Positions 57,257 through 64,000 of a DNA stretch of 64,000 bases are shown here, piece by piece; within the stretch, counting starts at the first letter, position 1; each line of letters opens with the position of its first letter. The notes under the pieces were generated by a model, which saw nothing but the letters and a program-made list of their open reading frames with translations, was not told where the DNA came from and did not search any database. Made by a program: the position numbers and the translations under genes. Source of the DNA: Phycomyces nitens (lineage: Eukaryota; Mucoromycota; Mucoromycetes; Mucorales; Phycomycetaceae); contig JAHRBC010000004.1 in the NCBI GenBank assembly GCA_022702545.1, positions 1,736,001 through 1,800,000 of the forward strand, in the 5' to 3' direction.

Positions 57257-57674
57257 GTAAAAAATAAAAGCTTAAAGTTAAACACGACAGAAATGGTACA
57301 ATGTCAATATTATTTCCTGATATAGACTATACCCCCCAAAGGATGTTTATTTTAACCATATTAATATAATTCAACGATTGGATGACAGTTTTAATTATTT
57401 AGTCGGCGAAATATCTATACTCAGCTATAGACCCAGTCAAGGTCGAGTCATTTTGTACAAATTATGGCTAATGAATGATTCTGGGTAATCTGTGCAAAAT
57501 CAAAGTAAACATGCCATTCAGTTGGTTCCCTGGAGATCTTCTAAAACTGGATTTAGCTAAAGGACGAGGGAGTTTCTAGTTTACTTTGATATAAAATCAA
57601 GGGCATTATTTTCAGCAATTTTAATTTCATTCTTTTCTCATTATCAATCTTTTTTTCTTTTGGATCTTCAAGTA
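57257..57674. promoter_or_regulatory. Upstream region of the OPT transporter gene
   Basis: AT-rich with a T-rich block (57625-57660) just before the ATG. No defined motif seen. Confidence 0.4.
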
Positions 57675-60093
57675 ATGGAAGAACCAAAGGGTCCTGCATC
57701 CTTGCACAAGGAAGAGGGTCTGTTTGAGGCAACAGACATGGTGTACTATGACGAAGTCACCAAGGAAGAAGTTCATGATACTATTCCTACTACAACGCAT
57801 ATTGAAGATGATGAAGACTCTCCTATCGAAGAAGTCAGAAATGTAGTTCCAAAGTAAGTTTCCCCCAAAAAAAACTTTTATACTTTATCTAACATCCTTT
57901 TGCTATAGCACTGATGACCCCTCTTTGCCAGTAAACACCTTCCGTATGTGGCTCCTTGGCATTGCCTTTAGCTGTGTGCTCTCCTTTGTCAACCAGTTCT
58001 TCTGGTTCCGTTCCAGTCCACTGATTGTGTCGCCACTTGTTGTTCAGTTGCTTTCATTCCCAATTGGAAAATTAATGGAAAGGGTCATCCCATCCCACCC
58101 CTTCTTCAACCCTGGCCCCTTTAACATGAAGGAGCACGTCCTGATCACTGCCATGGCCAACTGCTGCTACAATACTGCCTACGCCATCGATATCATCGTC
58201 ATCCAAAAGCTTTTCTACAATCAAGATATTGGCTGGGGCGGAGGTCTCCTTCTTATCTGGACCACCCAATTCATTGGTTATGGTATGGCCGGTGTACTTC
58301 GTCCTTACCTTGTCTATCCCGCTGCAATGGTCTGGCCAGCAAACCTTGCAAACATCTCCCTTTTCCGTTCATTCCACATTCCCGATAGGTAAGCTGTCAT
58401 AACAGACCCTTTGTTTTATCAAAACCATTAACATAATATATGCTTTAGTAACTGGACTGGTCCAACTCGTTACCGCTGGTTCATGTACATCTTTGGCGGC
58501 ATGTTTGTCTATTATTGGCTTCCTGGTTATTTCTTCCAGGTCCTCACTGCATTCTCTTGGGTATGCTGGATCAGCCCCAAGAACAAGACTCTTGCTCAGA
58601 TCACAGGTGGCTCTAATGGAATGGGTCTCTTTGCTCTGTCCTTTGACTGGGCCACCATTGCTGCCTATCTCACCTCTCCACTCATCGTTCCCTGGTGGGC
58701 TATTGCAAACATCGCAGTTGGCTTTGTTCTTGTCGGTTGGATCATTGCACCAGCCATGTACTATGGAAACGCATGGGACGCTCAACGCTTCCCTATATTT
58801 TCTGCTTCCCTGTTTAACAAGGATGGCGAACTCTGGGTTAATAAGAATGTATTGACTCCAGATAATCTCCTCGACGAGGCTGCTTATGAGGAATACGGTC
58901 CTTTGAGAATGACATCTTTCTTTGCCTTTACCTATGGTATCATGTTTGCCGGTGTCACTTCAATCATCAGCCATACCGCACTCAACCATGGCAAGGACAT
59001 TATTGCCCAGTTCAAACAGTCTCGTAGCGAAGAAGAGGATATCCATCGTAAGCTTATGCGTGTCTATCCCGAGGTCCCCAACTGGTGGTACTATATTACC
59101 TTTCTTATTGCCTTTGGTGTCTCTTTTGGTGTCATATACGCCTGGCCCATCTATCTACCCTGGTGGGGTCTGATCCTAGCCATCGCTATCTCGGTCATAT
59201 TTGTTCTTCCTATCGGTATCATCCAGGCTATCACCAACCAGCAGCCAGGTCTCAATGTTATCACAGAATTCATCATCGGTTACGCCCTTCCTGGTCACCC
59301 AATTGCAAATGTTACCTTTAAGACCTATGGTTACATTTCCATGAACCAGTGTCTGACCTTTGTTGGTGATCTTAAGCTTGGTCACTACACAAAGATTCCC
59401 CCGAGAATGATGTTTATGGTCCAGACCGTTGGTACTTTCTTGGCCGGTATCATTAACTTGGCCACTGCACACTGGCTGATGGATACCACTCAAGACATTT
59501 GCACCCCGGCTGGCCATCCCTTTACTTGTCCCAACGCCCGTACTTTTTACTCTGCCTCTATCATTTGGGGTGTAATTGGTCCCGGAAAGATGTTTGGCAT
59601 TGGTTCCCAATACAGTGCAACATTGTGGTTCTTCTTGATTGGATTCCTTTTGCCTATTCCTTTCTGGCTCCTCACCAAGAAATTCCCCAATCAAAAGTGG
59701 TTGGCTTATGTCCATATCCCTCTTATCTTCAACGCCACTGGTATGATGCCTCCTGCCGTGCCTCTCAACTTCTCAATGTGGTGTCTTGTCGGCTTCATAT
59801 TTATGTACTGGCTACGTAAATACCGCCACAACTGGTGGAGCAAGTATAACTATGTTACATCTGCTGCCCTTGATTCTGGTAAGACTTTTTATACATACAC
59901 ACATTATTATTTACAAATACTAACAATAATTACTATAGGTACTGCTATCGCTGGTCTCATTATCTTTGGTGTCGTTGCTGGCTCTGGCTATACCCCTGAC
60001 TGGTGGGGCAATGGTGGCTATGGTGAAAACGGCATGTTTGACAATTGCCCACTCGCTGCTGCCAACGGATCTTACGTCTGTGCCGTATGCTAA
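57675..60093 (+). CDS. OPT-family oligopeptide transporter
   Basis: Model: join 57675-57853, 57909-58388, 58449-59878, 59939-60093; 747 aa. A ~75-residue acidic cytosolic N-terminus (DEDSPIEE) is followed by about 14-16 membrane spans. Family signatures: the NPGPFNMKEH motif near residue 145, VVIQKLFYNQDIGWGG-like segment (IIVIQKLFYNQDIGWGGGLL), RPYLVYPAAMVWP, ALSFDWATI, GYALPGHPIANVTFKTYGY, KLGHYTKIPPRMMF and a C-terminal KYNYVTSAALDSGTAIAGLI. It imports tetra- and pentapeptides or glutathione with protons at the plasma membrane. Codon bias is strong, so expression may be high. The start ATG at 57675 gives a normal N-terminus; an upstream in-frame TTG does not matter. Substrate is not predictable from sequence. 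Confidence 0.94.
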
Positions 60094-60366
60094 TCATCAT
60101 CTTTATAATTTTACAACCTTTTTATAATTCTTATTCCTATAATATCCAAACATATTCCATTTCTTAATAATAATAATAATAAAAAATAATTGTCGTCTAG
60201 TTGGCAACATTAATTTGACCAACAAATAGATCGATAAAACCATTTTTCTGTATATTCTGTATGCGTACTACATTTGACAGTAATCATTCAAACTCCCAAC
60301 AGCAGTCCGATCTGACTCTTTCTTTTTTTAAAAGGACAAGGGGAAAAGAGACATTCTCGATTAGAC

Positions 60367-62921
60367 ATGCTTCCGATCCAATTATCATTCATTGGCAACC
60401 AATCGCTCATTCTTTCTAGCCGAGGAAGATCGAGTATCATAAAGGCTCTTCCATGGTTGCGCCATTCGCGGTCATTTGCCTCGAGTAAGCTATTCAAATC
60501 GTATTCCACAAAATACTCACATTCCAAAGACTCAAAGGATTTCTCGGTCAGCAAGACTCGCAACATTGGAATCATTGCTCATATTGATGCTGGTAATTCT
60601 ACTCAACTTAATTCCAAAAACTGTATTTTGAGTCTAACGCTCAATAGGAAAAACGACAACATCTGAACGCATGCTGTACTATGCTGGCGTAACAAAGAAA
60701 ATCGGAGGCAGGTTGAACGACACAATGCAAAGTTTAACTGACGGAAGAAGATAGATATCGATCATGGAGATACAGTCATGGATTACCTGGCAGCGGAAAG
60801 AGAAAGAGGAATCACAATCAACAGCGCAGCAATTACCTTTGGATGGGAGGGACACCGTATCAATCTGATTGACACACCTGGCCATGTAGATTTTACAATG
60901 GAAGTAGAGCGTGCAGTTAGAGTTCTAGATGGTGCAGTAACAGTTCTTGATGGTGTGGCAGGAGTAGAGGCACAGACAGAGACTGTGTGGAAACAGGCAA
61001 ACAAGCACTCTATTCCACGAATTGCATTTGTGAACAAACTTGATCGCACGGGTGCGGCCTTTGGGCGAACGGTGAAAGAGATGTGGAAGAAGCTTAGGGC
61101 TCGTCCACTTGTGCTGCATCTGCCGATATATTCAGAGGGTGGGCAAGGAATTCGTGGAGTTGTTGATCTGGTCACAATGGAAACAATCCTGTGGGATCCT
61201 ACAAAAGTTGATGGTTCTGTGTTTGTACGTGAACCCCTGGTGGAATCAACAGATTCACAGCTATGGGAAGAAGCAGTTCGAGGAAGGACTGCATTGGTAG
61301 AAGCACTGGCAGAGATGGACGATGCAATTGTGGAAGTGTTTTTTGAAGAAGCAGATGGTGACCATATGGCAGTGCCATCTACGGTGCTAAAGGCAGCCCT
61401 TCGTAGAGTGACACTTGAGAACAAGGCTGTCCCAGTATTGTGTGGAGCAGCCTTTAAGAACATTGGTGTCCAACCAGTACTAGATGCAGTAATTGATTAT
61501 CTTCCGAGTCCACTCGATCGACCACCAGCTCTTGCAACTATGCGCGATGCAAAGACAGCACTTATCCCTCTATCTGAAACTGGAAAGCTATGTGCTCTTG
61601 CTTTCAAGGTCACTCATGACCCTCGCCGCGGTCCTCTTGTATATGTCAAGGTCTATTCAGGTAATATATAAACCTGTTTATTTCAAACGAACAATCCTCA
61701 TAATATTCTTCATTTATCACTGCAGGAAAACTTCCGGTTAGAGCCACATTGTACAATACTACGACTAATCACAAAGAGAGAGCCAACAAGCTGCTGCAAA
61801 TGTACGCCCGTGAGGCAGAAGAGATTCCTGTGATCCAGGCTGGTAATATTGGAGTAATTGTAGGACTCAAGGACACCCGTACAGGCGATACCTTGGTCCT
61901 GGCCAACGATGCCCAAGCCATCAAGTCCAACCTCCAGCTTAATACCATTGAGATTCCCAGTCCAGCATTCTTTGCTGCAATTGAACCAGATGCAGTCTCA
62001 GAAGAACCAGCAATCGAAGAAGCTCTTCGCAACCTGACCCGTGAAGATCCCTCTGTTAGAGTATGGACTGACGAAGAAAGTGGGCAAATGTTGATCAGTG
62101 GAATGGGAGAATTGCATCTTGATATCATCAAGGATCGCCTTATCAATGATTTCAAGTGTAAGGCAACCATGGGAAAAATGCGCATCAGTTATCGTGAAAC
62201 CTGCCAGGCTCCCGGGGCTGCTTCCACTGTATATGAAAAGGATGTTCTGGGAAAGAAGGCCAAGGCAGGCTGTAGTGTGAGCCTTGAACCCACAGAAGAT
62301 TCCTCTAATCAGATCACTGTCAACCTACAAGAAGATCTTGTTGATTTAGTGCCCCATCTAACACAACAAGACATTGATCAGGCAATCCAAACAGGCTGTC
62401 AATCTGGATTGTCGCGTGGTGCTGTGCTTGGCTTCCCACTTGCTCAAGTGCACATTACAGTCGATAGACTAGATACTTTTGGGGCCGACACTACACTCGG
62501 AGCCATATCTGCCTCTGTTTCAAACAGCATACAAGAAGCACTTCGCCATGCTGATCCTTGTCTTCTGGAACCAATGATGGAGGTTCATGCCGAGGTCAAT
62601 GAACATCATATTGGAACCGTTGTTAGTGATCTCAGTGGCACAAGAAGAGGCCAGGTAATTGGTCTATATGCGACAGATGACAAGACTGCAGCCCAGGACA
62701 CCGAAGTGTATTCTCCTCCAGATGGACTTCATCAGGATGTAGATGCATACAAGGCAAAACAAGTCATCAAGGCACATGTGCCTCTTAGTTCGATGCTTGG
62801 TTATTCCAACTCTCTTCGTAGTCTGACAGGAGGCAATGGACAGTTTTCGATGAGGGTCATTGGTTATGGTGCGATGAGCAAGGATCGAGAGAGATCTGTT
62901 GTTCAGGAAATGAGAGGCTGA
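60367..62921 (+). CDS. MEF2: Mitochondrial elongation factor G2 / ribosome-releasing factor 2
   Basis: Model: join 60367-60592, 60648-60707, 60755-61660, 61726-62921; 795 aa (human GFM2 779). About 60 basic, Ser-rich residues form a mitochondrial leader. GTPase motifs: G1 AHIDAGKTTT (split by intron 60593-60647), G2 region RERGITINSAAITF, G3 DTPGH, G4 NKLD, followed by EF-G domains II-V (GNIGVIVGLKDTRTGDTL, ISGMGELHLDI, PMMEVHAEV). I choose MEF2/GFM2 over MEF1/GFM1 because of SERMLYYAGVTKKIGDIDHG then DTVMDYLAAERERG, where GFM2 has the GDxDxGDTVxDF form. GFM2 splits mitochondrial ribosomes after termination together with RRF. The intron 60708-60754 has a GC donor (GGAG|GCAGGT), the only way to keep phase. 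Confidence 0.92.
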
Positions 62922-63086
62922 TTTGAACAATTGGATCCCTCATTCGAGCCACCAAATGGCTGAATCTAATTGGCCAGGAATGTGGCAGCATAGAATGGGT
63001 ATAGCAAGGAGGAATGACCCGGGGGTTCAAATAGACAAATTGCAATAAACTGGTCTTTTTTCTCTCCTTCATCTTCATCCTTTATC

Positions 63087-63908
63087 ATGAGTCATACACA
63101 CGGCCCCAACTGCAATCACGATGCACCCCCACAGACAGTTGCGGTCTCAGACGCCAACAAGGCACCACCTCTTTTGAGATCCACTGCAGAATATCTTATG
63201 GATGCCAAGAAGTCTGGACTCAAGGCACGTCAGGGTGTATTCAACGGCAAACGAGTTGAATACTTCAAGGGTAGAGTAGCACAAATAATGAGAACTGGGG
63301 TTTGCTGACTCGTTTTTGTAGGAAAGAGCGCAATCAATGCTCTGCTCAAGGAGAACTTTGGTAAGCTGGTCACAAAGGGTCCTCCTCTGACCGAGAGAGA
63401 GCAAGCTCATGCTGTGATGAACGATCTTGGACGTCATGGCTTCATTCTGCATGTTGACCGTGGAGATTCCATCAGTGGAAAGGGTTCGCCAAAGGTTCTG
63501 CAGCCAAATGCCGTGCAGGAGATTAAAGAAGACAGCTACTACATGTGGATTTGGGAAGGTTCACAGCTAAAGCTGTATGTTGGTGCTGCCTGTCTTGTGG
63601 CTACAATTCTTGCTGCAGTCCTGTTTCCTCTCTGGCCAGATAGTCTTCGTATGGGTGTATGGTATCTCAGTGTGGGAGTATTGGGATTATTGGGTGTTTT
63701 CTTTGGTATTGCTGCCGTCCGTCTTGTGCTTTACGTTGTCTCCATCATCATTCTTCCCCGTGGCTTCTGGCTCTTCCCTAACCTGTTTGCAGACTGTGGT
63801 GTTATTGAAAGTTTTGCACCTTTCTGGGGATGGGATGAGCCAAAGCAGGTAAAAAAGTCTGTCGAAGCAGAGGTACCCCAGACTACAACAGACACCAAAA
63901 CAGACTAG
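63087..63908 (+). CDS. SEC62: Sec62, ER post-translational translocation subunit
   Basis: Model: join 63087-63270, 63322-63908; 256 aa. Cytosolic N-terminus with a Cys/His-rich start (MSHTHGPNCNHD), then AEYLMDAKKSGLKARQGVFN and KRVEYFKGKSAINALL, the conserved Sec62 domain that binds Sec63. NAVQEIKEDSYYMWIWEG precedes two membrane spans (YVGAACLVATILAAVLFPLW and VLGLLGVFFGIAAVRLVLYV) and a short cytosolic tail (FAPFWGWDEPKQ). Sec62 works with Sec63 and the Sec61 channel to import proteins after synthesis, and has a role in ER-phagy. It starts 165 bp after the MEF2 stop on the same strand; intron of 51 nt, GT-AG. Confidence 0.95.
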
Positions 63909-63930
63909 ACTTTATATTTTCTTCTTTTAT

Positions 63931-64000
63931 TCATTTATCCATGTCCAGCAGGATAGAAAGCATCTTTTGCTGCATCTTCATTTCACTCGGCTTGTCGGTC
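63931..64000 (-). CDS. 3' end of a further gene, cut by window edge
   Basis: The minus frame entering from the right reads TDKPSEMKMQQKMLSILLDM then DK and TGA at 63931-63933. It is polar and Met/Lys/Leu-rich with a low A/T bias, unlike chance. It is convergent with SEC62, only 22 bp between stops. Too short to identify. Confidence 0.45.
   Translation of the reverse strand, partial: TDKPSEMKMQQKMLSILLDMDK

Noticed and set aside
60783..61463. 226-codon minus frame
   Set aside because: Lies opposite the MEF2 GTPase domain, which is certain.
60367..62921. Identity as MEF1 (mitochondrial EF-G1)
   Set aside because: GDIDHGDTV at the switch region fits GFM2/MEF2; MEF1 has a different sequence there.
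1..64000. CRISPR, operons, prophage or bacterial features
   Set aside because: No repeat-spacer arrays, no ribosome-binding spacing; spliced genes show a eukaryotic nuclear origin.
1..64000. tRNA or rRNA genes
   Set aside because: I looked for paired A and B boxes (for example GGTTCGAATCC types) and saw none. A covariance search would be decisive.

Overview
This window is nuclear DNA from a filamentous fungus, most likely an early-diverging one of the Mucoromycota (a Mucorales, Phycomyces-like genome is my best guess). The evidence is eukaryotic genes with many short introns (mostly 45-80 nt, GT..AG with a noticeable GC..AG minority), AT-rich intergenic DNA full of homopolymers and TA/AG microsatellites, decayed Tc1-like and tnp2-like DNA transposons, and typical fungal housekeeping genes (HIS6, ALG7, SDC1/Dpy30, GID8, CDC55, SEC62, VMA9). 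I assigned the taxon from gene and transposon style, not from a marker gene.

Layout. 0-10.4 kb: the 3' part of a nucleolin-like gene, a Tc1 transposase relic, an uncharacterised multi-pass membrane protein, a decayed NDUFAF7 (complex I assembly methyltransferase) pseudogene and another transposase relic. 10.5-16 kb: a 14-exon F-BAR/SH3 cytokinesis protein, two small unknown proteins and a DCAF12-like WD40 protein. 16-21 kb: a transposon graveyard (tnp2-like element, a decayed companion ORF, a Tc1 element with an intact DNA-binding half). 22.7-25.5 kb: an ABC-F ATPase. 25.5-31.5 kb: a nearly 6 kb gene-poor AT-rich stretch.

31.5-46.1 kb is a compact housekeeping block: PAS+GATA transcription factor, GID8, HIS6, HIT hydrolase, NSE3, a small unknown protein, SDC1, ALG7, VMA9 and CDC55. 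Some neighbours almost touch: HIT and NSE3 stops are 11 bp apart, HIS6 and HIT ATGs are 115-130 bp apart, and GID8 starts 79 bp after the HIS6 stop. 48.8-64 kb: a 789-residue unknown low-complexity protein, branched-chain 2-oxoacid dehydrogenase E2, an OPT oligopeptide transporter, mitochondrial EF-G2 (MEF2/GFM2), SEC62 and the 3' end of one more gene, separated by two gene-poor gaps.

The genes do not form one pathway; they are a typical eukaryotic mix. Themes that recur are mitochondrial function (MEF2, BCKDH E2, dead NDUFAF7), ubiquitin-ligase subunits (GID8, DCAF12), the ER (ALG7, SEC62) and chromatin (SDC1, NSE3). I did not find a clearly new defence or biosynthetic system. The most unusual signal is in gene structure: a 5-nt internal exon in the HIT gene, a 7-nt terminal coding exon in CDC55, several 17-31 nt exons, and about five GC-AG introns among roughly seventy-four that I modelled. 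Exon joins were derived by hand and checked for reading phase, so each total is a multiple of three; none is supported by transcript data here.
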